64,000 nt of DNA from JAALKW01 sp963974485 (GTDB lineage Bacteria; Pseudomonadota; Gammaproteobacteria; Legionellales; Legionellaceae): positions 197,602-261,601 of the forward strand of contig CAXBBS010000002.1 in the NCBI GenBank assembly GCA_963974485.1. Reading direction: 5' to 3'. The notes below the pieces were generated by a model that was not told the DNA's origin, made no database searches, and saw only the letters and a program-made list of their open reading frames with translations. A program made the position numbers and the translations under genes. How positions within the stretch are numbered: the stretch's first letter is position 1; each line of letters opens with the position of its first letter. Of the stretch, positions 54,663 to 62,574 are shown one piece after another.

Positions 54663-55241
54663 TTAAAACTTTACAGCGTAATCTTCTTTAGCTTTAGCGT
54701 CATCCGCTTCTAGTTGCCAATATTCAAAATTCTTATCCAATTTTGATGAAAAGAAACTAACCACCATTGCCTGAAAAAAAGATTTTTTGGTGGCATTAAA
54801 CGTCTCAACACTATCATTATAAGCCTGTTTTGAAAACGTCAGTTTGTTTTCGGTGTTCACAATTTCCTCTTGAAGCTGCAAGGCATTTTGATTAGCTTTT
54901 AACTCTGGATATTGCTCAAAGACCAAATTAATCCCGCTAGCTATTTTAGAAATGCCATTTTCAGAGGCAATACGTGCTTTATCATCACCACTTACCTTGG
55001 CTGCTTGCGCTTGATTTCGTAGAGCCACCACGTCTTTTAAGGTGGTTTGCTCATAGTCCATGGCTTTTTTAACCGTTTCTATTAAGTTTTGAAATACTTT
55101 AAACCGTCGATCCAGCTGAATATCGATTTGACGATAATTATTTGCAATTGCCTCAATCAACCCGATTAAACGGTTATAAGTTATTATTATCCAAGAAAAT
55201 AAAACAACGCCTATCACAGCGATAACAGTTAATATGTTCAT
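54663..55241 (-). CDS. lemA: LemA family membrane-anchored protein
   Basis: 192 residues: N-terminal membrane anchor (TVIAVIGVVLFSWIIITYN), then a long helical bundle with the family hallmark YNRLIGLIEAIANNYRQIDIQ and DRRFKVFQNLIETVKKAMDY. Role in bacteria is undefined, though it is regularly encoded beside an M48 protease, as here. Confidence 0.9.
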   Translation of the reverse strand: MNILTVIAVIGVVLFSWIIITYNRLIGLIEAIANNYRQIDIQLDRRFKVFQNLIETVKKAMDYEQTTLKDVVALRNQAQAAKVSGDDKARIASENGISKIASGINLVFEQYPELKANQNALQLQEEIVNTENKLTFSKQAYNDSVETFNATKKSFFQAMVVSFFSSKLDKNFEYWQLEADDAKAKEDYAVKF

Positions 55242-55542
55242 TCGACGAACTCCAATATTATAGAACTGAAAGTTTCAGGCACGATTCCCCTAATCAACAT
55301 TATAATTCACGACCGTTAATGGTCAACTTATTCCGTCATAACCCACCTTACGCACCGATGTGGGCAATTTTACTTGAGTTTGGCACAGGGGTTTGCAAGA
55401 GAAATATTTGTTCTTTTTGAGCCCTGCTTTAGTTTTACTCTTGTATCTGGGACTCTATTATTTCGTGGCAAGATCAGCTTTTCAGATTTGATAAATCGCA
55501 GCTTCGGTGCTTAATCACTAAGTCGTCGATCTTCCCCCTTAT
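55242..55542. other. Gene-free interval
   Basis: 301 bases between lemA and the U-box gene. No open frame with a plausible start, no tRNA shape, no strong hairpin noticed. The part next to lemA is likely its promoter region; nothing more can be supported. Confidence 0.5.
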
Positions 55543-56277
55543 TCAGGGGCGATTTACTGAAGCTTCTAACGTTTTAGCAACAAATAGATCAATTTCAACT
55601 TTAAGTATTTCATCATATTCTAAATTAGAAATATGTAACTCACTTCGAGTAAAAGGATGCGTGTTATGTTCTTTAAGCCATTCCAATAGAGCTCTAAAGT
55701 CCATTTTTTGATGTGGGTTATTTCTATCATAAATGGGGTGCGTCATAATTTCATGCGTAATGCCACATATGAAACGCTCGTCAATTGCCACATCATCATA
55801 TGCATCCAATTTTCGCGCATTCAGTGTTTCTTCCAGCTCTACAAGCTGATTTTCTGCAACTGTTGTTGGATGAGATTGATTTCGATTAAACCAAGACCGC
55901 ATTTCTTCTTCCCAGTAGTGTCGTCTTGGGATAAATATTTCTGGTTGAAAAAATGATAAATTCAGGGCAATCGCATTAAATGGGAACTCCCTCATTCGCT
56001 CCTGCCGTTGTCGTTCCATTTCTTCCTCCAATCTAAATAGAGGTACAGACTCAAAATGTAAGGGCTCTATATGAAATGACTCAAAATAAATGGGGTCAAG
56101 ATGAATGGGCTCATAATTCACCGTAATCACGTCTCTATTAAAATTCAATGGTAAATCCGGATCACCATACCCGGTTAAACGGCGCCAAAAATGATCGATT
56201 GTGTTGATGATTTCTGTCCAAATATACCAAAGACCCGATCGAGGTTGGTTACTTTCTTGAGTCTCATCAGGTAGCAT
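55543..56277 (-). CDS. U-box domain protein, putative E3 ubiquitin ligase-like effector
   Basis: 244 residues. About 167-235 matches a U-box: DERFICGITHEIMTHPIYD, then the FRALLEWLKEH helix, HPFTRSEL and the closing helix. This fold recruits eukaryotic E2 ubiquitin-conjugating enzymes and bacteria lack ubiquitin, so a host target is implied, as for LubX of Legionella. Residues 56-80 show a five-residue period (EPIHL-DPIYF-ESFHI-EPLHF), then Arg/Glu-rich sequence. No signal peptide. ATG 56277 follows AGG at good spacing. Domain call is by pattern only. Confidence 0.72.
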   Translation of the reverse strand: MLPDETQESNQPRSGLWYIWTEIINTIDHFWRRLTGYGDPDLPLNFNRDVITVNYEPIHLDPIYFESFHIEPLHFESVPLFRLEEEMERQRQERMREFPFNAIALNLSFFQPEIFIPRRHYWEEEMRSWFNRNQSHPTTVAENQLVELEETLNARKLDAYDDVAIDERFICGITHEIMTHPIYDRNNPHQKMDFRALLEWLKEHNTHPFTRSELHISNLEYDEILKVEIDLFVAKTLEASVNRP

Positions 56278-56283
56278 AATCAA

Positions 56284-56607
56284 AACCTAGTTTTAAATTA
56301 AAAATAAGTGGAGATTATACCTGGGAAAATAAATAAAAAACACATCGCTTACTTTGTGAGCTAAAAAAAGAGGGGGGGATAGAATCCTCATGTCAAATCT
56401 CTTTTTAATGGTTTTTAACCCCCTCCCCCTTAAATAACATTATAAATAGATTTGACCCCTAACTTCAAAAAAACGACATCGTAGGGTATATAGTGAAATT
56501 ACTCTAGTGGCAGTGTTTTATTCAAAAATTAGTTTAATATGAACTAAAATGGACCTTATTGTCCTCACGTGTTACAATGAAAGAAACTGATCTGCTGTAA
56601 AAAAATA
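56284..56607. other. Gene-free interval with a GC-run inverted repeat
   Basis: 324 bases upstream of the LuxR gene. GAGGGGGG around 56371 and CCCCCTCCCCC around 56421 are complementary and may form a stem. The remainder is AT-rich and probably contains the divergent promoters of the U-box and LuxR genes, but I cannot assign them with certainty. Confidence 0.4.
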
Positions 56608-57477
56608 ATGAAAAAGATTTTATCAAATACACTCGAACAATTTTATGATAAGGCGGATGAAGTCCAAAAGATTATTACCCCAATGGAAAAAATCGAGATT
56701 ACCGGAATTTTTTATTATAGAATATACCCTGACGGTACGACAGTAAATCTAACCAGCCATACCGACTGGACAAAATTTTATTTTGAAAAAATGTCATCTG
56801 GCGGCTACAAAAGTGATGATATTGCCAAACATTGCTCTAAACGGCCAAATATAGAATTATGGGCACTAACACCTAAGCATCAAATGTGGCTTGATGGTGA
56901 GTATTATTTTGATTGTGGAAATGGCATAACCTTAAATGTTGATTATCCTAACTTTAGAGAACGCACCGTTTTTTTCTCAAGGGCAAATAATCATGCAATT
57001 AACCAGTTTTATGTTAATGAGCTCGATACCATTAGAGATTTAAGATTGTATTTTTTGCTAAAAGCAAATAATATAATCAAAAAAGCCGAGCAAGAGAGAA
57101 TACTATCTTCATGTAAAATATATGGCGAACAAAATTTTCATACTGAGCAATTGCTAATAGAAGAGAGAAAAAATAAATCTCAAGATATACTGATGCCTCA
57201 TGCCCAACCAGAAAATGCAAAGCAAATTTTAATTCATAATAAGAGAACACATCTACCTATGTATTTATCTCCGCAAAGAGGGCAATGTCTCACATTGCTT
57301 GTCAAGGGGTTTTCAACTAAACAAATTGCTAGGCATATGAGCTTATCAGTCAGAACGGTAGAAAATTATCTTACTTTGCTCAGAAAGGAGCTAGGTTGTC
57401 GCTCTTGTCGAGAACTTATTTCTATTTATGCTCCTCAACTTTACAAGCAAGAGGAAAATAGTGCCTCTTTTATTTAA
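56608..57477 (+). CDS. LuxR-family transcriptional regulator
   Basis: 289 residues. The N-terminal about 200 residues are a PAS/autoinducer-binding-like sensor (FYYRIYPDGTTVNLTSHTDW). Residues about 225-280 are a LuxR-type helix-turn-helix (LSPQRGQCLTLLVKGFSTKQ, then LSVRTVENYLTLLRKEL). Such proteins are abundant in Legionella-type genomes and may respond to host-derived ligands; no cognate synthase is adjacent. Probably controls neighbouring accessory genes, which is inference. Confidence 0.85.
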   Translation: MKKILSNTLEQFYDKADEVQKIITPMEKIEITGIFYYRIYPDGTTVNLTSHTDWTKFYFEKMSSGGYKSDDIAKHCSKRPNIELWALTPKHQMWLDGEYYFDCGNGITLNVDYPNFRERTVFFSRANNHAINQFYVNELDTIRDLRLYFLLKANNIIKKAEQERILSSCKIYGEQNFHTEQLLIEERKNKSQDILMPHAQPENAKQILIHNKRTHLPMYLSPQRGQCLTLLVKGFSTKQIARHMSLSVRTVENYLTLLRKELGCRSCRELISIYAPQLYKQEENSASFI

Positions 57478-57668
57478 AAAAACCTTAAGCTACCGTTTAA
57501 ATGTCCTCTGCTAGTCCAAGTGATACGAGCACATCATTTTAATGCTGTGTTATACCTAAGTTGACATTCACTCAACCCTCAAAAAGTTAATCCTCTTGCT
57601 TTGCGGGAGTGTCGTGACTCATTGTGCATGTGCCTGTGGGCCCCGTGTAAAACGCCGGCGCCTATACC

Positions 57669-57706
57669 CTGCGTCACTGCAGATGCTTTTATCTGCAGTG
57701 ACGCAG
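57669..57706. repeat. Perfect 16-bp inverted repeat with 6-base loop
   Basis: CTGCGTCACTGCAGAT (57669-57684) and ATCTGCAGTGACGCAG (57691-57706) flank GCTTTT. It lies 190 bases after the LuxR stop and upstream of the hammerhead. No T run follows, so it is not a clear intrinsic terminator; a cruciform or mobile-element boundary is possible. The interval 57478-57668 shows no supported gene. Confidence 0.7.
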
Positions 57707-57840
57707 ATATGCATTTCAAAATTTCCCAAGTAAAATCAATCAAGTAACCATCGATATTCAAATGCCCTGTACGCGAATGAACAAAATAAGCGCCCTAAAT
57801 CCTGCAGAGCAAGTACCGTTTTGATAAATTTTAACACGAA

Positions 57841-57890
57841 GCATGACTGATGAGCCTGTGAAATTCAGGCGAAACCTTCGGGTCTTATGC
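57841..57890 (+). ncRNA. Type I hammerhead self-cleaving ribozyme
   Basis: All conserved core positions are present in order. GCATGA (57841-57846) is one strand of stem I; CTGATGA follows (57847-57853); stem II is GCCTG (57854-57858) with CAGGC (57866-57870), loop TGAAATT; then GAAA (57871-57874). Stem III is ACC (57874-57876), TTCG loop, GGT (57881-57883); C57884 is the cleavage nucleotide of a GTC triplet; TTATGC (57885-57890) closes stem I by pairing with GCATGA, including one G-T wobble. Cleavage is predicted after 57884. It would sit in the 5' leader of the integrase gene at 58228, about 340 bases upstream. Confidence 0.85.
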
Positions 57891-58227
57891 AATAGCCACC
57901 ATCATTCCCTAACCCAGTGGCCGGGCGTTAGTCGGGAACCTTAAAACCATCACCTGATTTCTTCAGGACCTTCTGTAACCAGTCAGAGCAAATTCGTTAA
58001 GAATTTGAACCTCACAATACAACCCTACCCTATGCGCTTAGGCATGCTGTTTTTCCGAGCTCTTTTTCATTTAAAACCTAAGGAGGAAAACCACCCAAAA
58101 ACCGTTGTTTGATGTTTACAACTGATTTGCCGATGTGGGCCTTGTGGCATAAGCCAAGTATCACCTTTGAGTAAACTGCCCAATCAACACTTAGCTATGT
58201 CAGGGCAAATATATTTAAGGCTTTATC
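57891..58227 (+). other. Structured RNA leader between hammerhead and integrase gene
   Basis: No gene is apparent, but several hairpins follow one another: 57905-57938 (TTCCCTAAC with GTTA and GGGAA around a bulge), 57953-57967 (CCTGA with TCAGG), and 57989-58007 (CAAATTC with GAATTTG, loop GTTAA). A strong Shine-Dalgarno-like AAGGAGG at about 58079-58085 lacks a start codon at normal distance. The integrase ATG has its own AAGG nearby. This looks like a defined non-coding RNA domain downstream of the ribozyme. Confidence 0.5.
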
Positions 58228-59033
58228 ATGCAAAAAAAATCATTGCGACAAACGGCCAATCATTACATCCAAAACAATCGTTCCGGCTGCTTGCGTGATA
58301 AAAAACAACGTCAGTATGTTATCCATAAAGTGATTGATGACCTTTTTATTATCGGTCATGCGCCACAAATTTGGGAAGCATTAACAAACGAAGATTTTCA
58401 TAAATTAATGCGTTATTGGCAAAGAAAGAAAGTTAAGCCTGCGACCATGATGAAGCACATGACCATCATACGAAAATTTCTTATGAGTCTTGGATATAAA
58501 GTAACTTCACTCAAAAATAAACAGCTGGGCATCATAAAAAAATCTCTTCACAACGAAAAATACATATCACTCAAGAAATCGTACTGAAAGCGAACAACCC
58601 TATCGCCCGTGTTTTATTAGGAATGCAAATTCATTTTGGATTAACCTTAAGTGAAGCCATGCGCATGGTGCCTTCCATCCATATTCAAGAGCATCAGCTG
58701 TGGCTCACGCGTGAAATCACCTTTAATAATGAAGACAGATGTGTGCCCTTTCAAACGACAGAGCAAGCAAAAATTCTCGCGGAATTAAATCAACTCACGG
58801 AAAACCACCAAAGCTTAATCGAAAGCCATGGGTACGATGCTGTGCTTTTTGCCTGGCGCGATGCGTTACGCGTGTTAAAGCTTCCACCTCGAAAATCATA
58901 CCGTTATGTGTATGCGCAGCTTCGCCAAAAACAACTCGGAACAACACTCAGCCACTACAAAACGACGTTAACCATCATGGATGAGATGGGATTGAAGTCA
59001 CGTACCACGCTGTGGGGGTATTTACGTGGCTAA
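58228..59033 (+). pseudogene. Integrase (tyrosine-recombinase-like), frameshifted
   Basis: Two frames together make one integrase-like protein. The first (58228-58587, 119 residues) has the N-terminal SAM-like helices; it ends in SLKKSY at a stop. The other frame, open through 58560-59033, continues the family sequence as HITQEIVLKANNPIARVLLG, then LWLTREITFNNEDRCVPFQT. The switch is a one-base shift near the A run at 58556-58560. Either an indel or a slippery site explains it. The second part lacks a normal ribosome-binding start. Together about 265 residues, paired with a second integrase-domain gene. Confidence 0.75.
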
Positions 59034-59922
59034 CCACAAATTAAAAAGCGCGCAGTTTTCCATCAATGAACTTATTAAACAAATTCAGGGCTACTCCTAC
59101 GCCAGTAAAGCGGACATGAAACACATGTTGAACCGCTGTGTGAAAGATTTACATGAACTTGGGTTTAAACTGGCGCACATAAAAGGCCTCAAACCAAAAC
59201 ATGTGCACGTACTTGTGGCCCATTGGAAAAATCAGGAAAAAAACACCGCCACCATCAAAAATTACATGTCTAAACTCAGGAAAGCATCAAAAGCCCTGGA
59301 AAAACCTAATTTGGTAAAGCCTAAAAATGATGCTTATCAAATTGAAAAGAGAAGCTACGCCCCTAAACATAACAAAGCGATTCATCACATTGATTTTAGC
59401 AAGTGTACCGATCCTCATATTCGTTTATCAATTGAAAGCCAAGCGTTGTTTGGGCTTCGCCGTGAAGAGTCTATGAAATTTGTATTAAGTGAAGCTTGGA
59501 GTGGTAGAAATATTAAAATACAACCCAGCTGGACCAAAGGTGGGATCGGCCGAACACTAAGCATCACAAATGAAAAACAACGTCAGTGGCTTATCGACGT
59601 ATCTAAGCTAATTAAGCCAGGCGAGTCGTTGATTCCTGTAGGTCGCACCTACAAACAGCATTTAAGCCGTTATCAAACGCAAACGAAAGACATAGGCGTT
59701 TCTAAGTTGCATGGGCTTCGACATGCGTATGCGCAACGGCGTTATCATGAATTAACGCGTGCGCTCGATCCACACGGCCAGGGATTACTGTGCCCAATGG
59801 CCGGAGGAGTGAGTTCTAAGAGCCTAAAAGGCATTGAAAAAGATTTGGATCGTCAAGCACGAATGATTTTGACCAGAGAGCTTGGGCACTCAAGAATCAA
59901 TATTACTAAAATTTACTTATAA
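59026..59922 (+). CDS. Integrase domain-containing protein (tyrosine recombinase-like)
   Basis: 298 residues starting with GTG 59026, overlapping the preceding frame by eight bases. N-terminal SAM-like helices, then the recombinase core: FGLRREESMKF carries the first Arg, LHGLRHAYAQRRYHE the HxxR-like pair, ELGHSRINITKIYL the late His and C-terminal Tyr. The PHGQGLLCPMAGG insertion is seen in integrase pairs of ICE-like elements. It may act with, or replace, the broken upstream partner. Confidence 0.75.
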   Translation: MANHKLKSAQFSINELIKQIQGYSYASKADMKHMLNRCVKDLHELGFKLAHIKGLKPKHVHVLVAHWKNQEKNTATIKNYMSKLRKASKALEKPNLVKPKNDAYQIEKRSYAPKHNKAIHHIDFSKCTDPHIRLSIESQALFGLRREESMKFVLSEAWSGRNIKIQPSWTKGGIGRTLSITNEKQRQWLIDVSKLIKPGESLIPVGRTYKQHLSRYQTQTKDIGVSKLHGLRHAYAQRRYHELTRALDPHGQGLLCPMAGGVSSKSLKGIEKDLDRQARMILTRELGHSRINITKIYL

Positions 59923-59973
59923 CGAATCAATTAGAGTAAAACAATTAATATCAAATGATTACATTTAGGAAAA

Positions 59974-59993
59974 GGTACCAAAACCGGTACCAA
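59974..59993. repeat. Direct repeat GGTACCAA
   Basis: GGTACCAA occurs at 59974-59981 and 59986-59993, separated by four bases, just after the integrase-domain gene. Each GGTACC is itself palindromic. Could be an integrase- or excisionase-binding site; the function is not supported further. Confidence 0.4.
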
Positions 59994-60039
59994 GAAATAC
60001 GATGTAAAGAAGAGTTTTTACGTAAGTTGTTGATTTTAC

Positions 60040-60086
60040 TGGTGCCGTTGAGACGAATCGAACGCACGACCTATTGATTACGAATT
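60040..60086 (-). other. Degenerate 3' fragment of tRNA-Thr(CGU), probable attachment site
   Basis: The minus strand reads TTCGTAA (anticodon loop with CGT), then AGGTCGTGCGTTCGATTC and ends ACGGCACCA. This resembles the 3' half of tRNA-Thr(CGU) including CCA. The T-stem pairs imperfectly, so it is decayed. The 5' half is absent. It lies 156 bases before a P4-type integrase gene, which usually recombines into tRNA 3' ends; the fragment is thus interpreted as an att copy. Confidence 0.6.
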
Positions 60087-60109
60087 TTAATTAGGTGGTT
60101 TTTACTGCT

Positions 60110-60236
60110 TTCGACACGCTTCTATTTTCTTTTAATAAGCTTTATTTTATAATGACTTAAGAAACTAATAAGTCATACGTTCTTTTAATGGATTTTAACC
60201 AATCCTTCGACATATATTCGACACGCTTTCGACACG
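60110..60236 (+). repeat. Iterated TTCGACACG sites upstream of integrase
   Basis: TTCGACACG occurs at 60110-60118, 60217-60225 and 60228-60236, with a near copy TTCGACATA at 60206-60214. The last three are 11 bases apart. The region ends four bases before the integrase ATG vicinity and could be arm-type integrase-binding sites that also control int expression. Confidence 0.55.
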
Positions 60237-60242
60237 GATGGA

Positions 60243-61499
60243 ATGAAGCTTAAAATGAAGATCACAAAATCAACCGTTATTAAACTATCTATCCCATGTA
60301 TTACAGAAGTCGGTAAAACAACTCAGAAACGTTATTACGATGATGTCTTAAAAGGATTCGGGGTGCGAGTGACATCTGGCGGAACGAAAGCGTTTTTTAT
60401 CGAAAAACTCATCAAAACTAAACTGTCTCGAATTACCTTAGGACGCTACCCTGAACTTACCGTTGAAATGGCTCGGAAAGAAGCACAAAAAATGCTGGGT
60501 AAAATTGCGATGGGTATTGATCCTGTAGCAGAAAAACAAACTGAAAAAATGCGTGAACTCACATTAAATGCTGTGTTCAACGATTACATTCACGTTAGAA
60601 AGTCGTTAAAAGCATCCACACTCACCAATTACAAACAAATCATAAACAAAGCATTTCTAAACTGGGGTAATAAACCTCTACTTTCAATTACTAAAGATAG
60701 CGTTGCCAGACATCACAAAAAACTAGGTCAATTGCACGGCGAAGCTTATGCTAATTTGTCCATGCGCGTTTTGCGTGCTTTATTTAACTTTGCTGCAGGT
60801 CAGTATGAAGATGCCGAAGGACGAACACTCATACCTGAGAACCCCGTTAAACGACTCTCACAAACCCGTGCTTGGTATCGTATAAAACGACGTCAAACGT
60901 TTATCAAATCACACGAGCTGTCGGCATGGTATCAAGCACTCGAACAACTACAAAACAAAACATTTAGAGATTATCTTTTATTGATCCTATTAACTGGGTT
61001 ACGTCGCCAAGAAGCCGCCACGTTAACATGGGATCAAATCGACTTCGCCGATAAAACTTTAAAAATACTCGATACCAAAAATCATGAACCTCATACCCTG
61101 CCCCTCTCTGATTTTTTATATGAGCTACTAAACGAACGTAAACAAAATCAAACCAATGAATATGTTTTTCCAGGAACGGGTGTCGCAGGTCATATTATTG
61201 AACCACGCAAACAAATGGCCAATGTCACGAAGGCATCAGGGATTGAATTTACCGTTCATGACTTAAGACGTACGTTTATCACAATTGCTGAAAGTTTAGA
61301 TGTATCTGCTTACGCATTAAAGCGGTTAATGAACCACAAAATGACCAACGATGTGACGGCAGGCTATATTATCACAGATGTTGAACGCCTTCGAAAACCC
61401 ATACAACACATTACGACTTATATTTTAACATGTATGGGTGTGATAGAGTCTGCGGAAGTCGTTGTAGTCCAACCAACGGAAAAGGAAGAAATATTATGA
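60243..61499 (+). CDS. P4-type tyrosine integrase
   Basis: 418 residues: N-terminal Arm-DNA-binding domain (GFGVRVTSGGTKAFFIEKL, then GRYPELTVEMARKEAQK), central SAM-like domain and catalytic domain with Arg (TGLRRQEAATLTW), HDLRRTF (HxxR), late His (MNHKMTND) and Tyr (TAGYI). Complete and probably active. The ATG follows the TTCGACACG repeats; upstream lies the tRNA-Thr fragment. Its stop overlaps the next gene as ATGA, so the cargo gene is translationally coupled. Confidence 0.92.
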   Translation: MKLKMKITKSTVIKLSIPCITEVGKTTQKRYYDDVLKGFGVRVTSGGTKAFFIEKLIKTKLSRITLGRYPELTVEMARKEAQKMLGKIAMGIDPVAEKQTEKMRELTLNAVFNDYIHVRKSLKASTLTNYKQIINKAFLNWGNKPLLSITKDSVARHHKKLGQLHGEAYANLSMRVLRALFNFAAGQYEDAEGRTLIPENPVKRLSQTRAWYRIKRRQTFIKSHELSAWYQALEQLQNKTFRDYLLLILLTGLRRQEAATLTWDQIDFADKTLKILDTKNHEPHTLPLSDFLYELLNERKQNQTNEYVFPGTGVAGHIIEPRKQMANVTKASGIEFTVHDLRRTFITIAESLDVSAYALKRLMNHKMTNDVTAGYIITDVERLRKPIQHITTYILTCMGVIESAEVVVVQPTEKEEIL

Positions 61500-62518
61500 A
61501 CGCCCCAATCGCCACGGAATTATTATCTGCTATTCGGACGCTACTAGATCAAGCACGTACCCAGCTTCAACAGACCATCAATCATACAATGGTGCACACC
61601 TATTGGCATGTTGGTCGCTTGATTGTTGAGCATGAACAAAAGGGTAAAAGTAGAGCAACTTATGGTCAGCAGCAAATCAAGGCATTATCAAAACAGTTAC
61701 GCCAAGAGTTTGGTAAGGGATTTAATGAGCGTAATCTTCGAAATATGAGGAGCTTTTATCTCTTATATCCAATTTGGCAGACAGTGTCCGCCAAATTAAG
61801 TTGGTCTCATTATTGTGTATTATTGCGCGTAGAAAAGCAGCAAGCCCGTGAATGGTACGTGAAAGAAGCAATAGACCATGTTTGGAGTGTCAGAGCATTA
61901 GAACGTCAGATCGATAAACTATATTACGAGCGTTTATTATCAAGCAAAGTTAAGCAACCTGTCATTGATGAAGCGAATACCCATATTGAGCCATTAAAGA
62001 ATAACCCCAAAGATTACTTACGCGATCCTTATATTCTAGAATTTTTAAATTTACCCTACGCTTCGACATTGGAGAGTAATCTAGAACAAGCGCTCATCAA
62101 TAACCTTCAGCAATTTTTACTTGAACTTGGCAAAGGGTTTGCATTTGTGGCACGTCAGCAACGAATCGCTACAGAAGATCAAGATTTTTACATTGATTTG
62201 GTGTTCTACAATTATAAACTCAAATGTTTCCTACTCATCGATTTAAAAATAGGCAAACTCACGCATCAAGATGTGGGACAAATGGATACCTACGTGAGAA
62301 TTTACGATCAACACCGTAAAGGCCCTGACGACAACCCCACCATCGGCTTAATTTTATGCAGTGAAAAAAGTGAAGCTGTTGCGAAATATTCCGTATTGGC
62401 CGACAGCAAGCAGCTCTTTGCCTCAAAATATCTGCATTATTTACCAACAGAAGAAGAACTTCGTACTGAGTTGGAGCGCGAACGTGCAGCTTTAAATCAA
62501 TTACCTGAGAAGGATTAG
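61496..62518 (+). CDS. YhcG/DUF1016 PD-(D/E)XK nuclease-family protein
   Basis: 340 residues from ATG 61496. The N-terminal DUF1016 region is visible as HTYWHVGRLIVEHEQKG, GFNERNLRNMRSFYLLYP and ARQQRIATEDQDFYIDLVF; the nuclease part has FYIDLVFYNYKLKCFLLIDLK, matching a PD-(D/E)XK core. E. coli YhcG is of unresolved role; DUF1016 proteins often travel on islands and in restriction-like defence contexts. Coupled directly to the integrase, which suggests cargo of the element. Confidence 0.88.
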   Translation: MNAPIATELLSAIRTLLDQARTQLQQTINHTMVHTYWHVGRLIVEHEQKGKSRATYGQQQIKALSKQLRQEFGKGFNERNLRNMRSFYLLYPIWQTVSAKLSWSHYCVLLRVEKQQAREWYVKEAIDHVWSVRALERQIDKLYYERLLSSKVKQPVIDEANTHIEPLKNNPKDYLRDPYILEFLNLPYASTLESNLEQALINNLQQFLLELGKGFAFVARQQRIATEDQDFYIDLVFYNYKLKCFLLIDLKIGKLTHQDVGQMDTYVRIYDQHRKGPDDNPTIGLILCSEKSEAVAKYSVLADSKQLFASKYLHYLPTEEELRTELERERAALNQLPEKD

Positions 62519-62574
62519 AAATACAATGTAGCCCTATTACGGGCTACAAAGGTTTATTCAGATGGAGCGAAGTA

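Noticed and set aside
57579..57761. 60-codon open frame on the minus strand
   Set aside because: Composition is unlike a protein, it spans the 16-bp inverted repeat and has no ribosome-binding site; treated as chance.
57905..57938. Possible integron attC site (CTAAC ... GTTAG arms)
   Set aside because: The span between the core-like arms is only 13 bases, far shorter than known attC sites, and no integron integrase is nearby; it is better explained as a hairpin in the leader RNA.
58556..58563. Programmed -1 frameshift site in the integrase gene
   Set aside because: The A run is only five long and does not form a full X-XXY-YYZ slippery heptamer; no downstream pseudoknot was recognised. An indel or sequencing error is more likely, so it is listed as a pseudogene.
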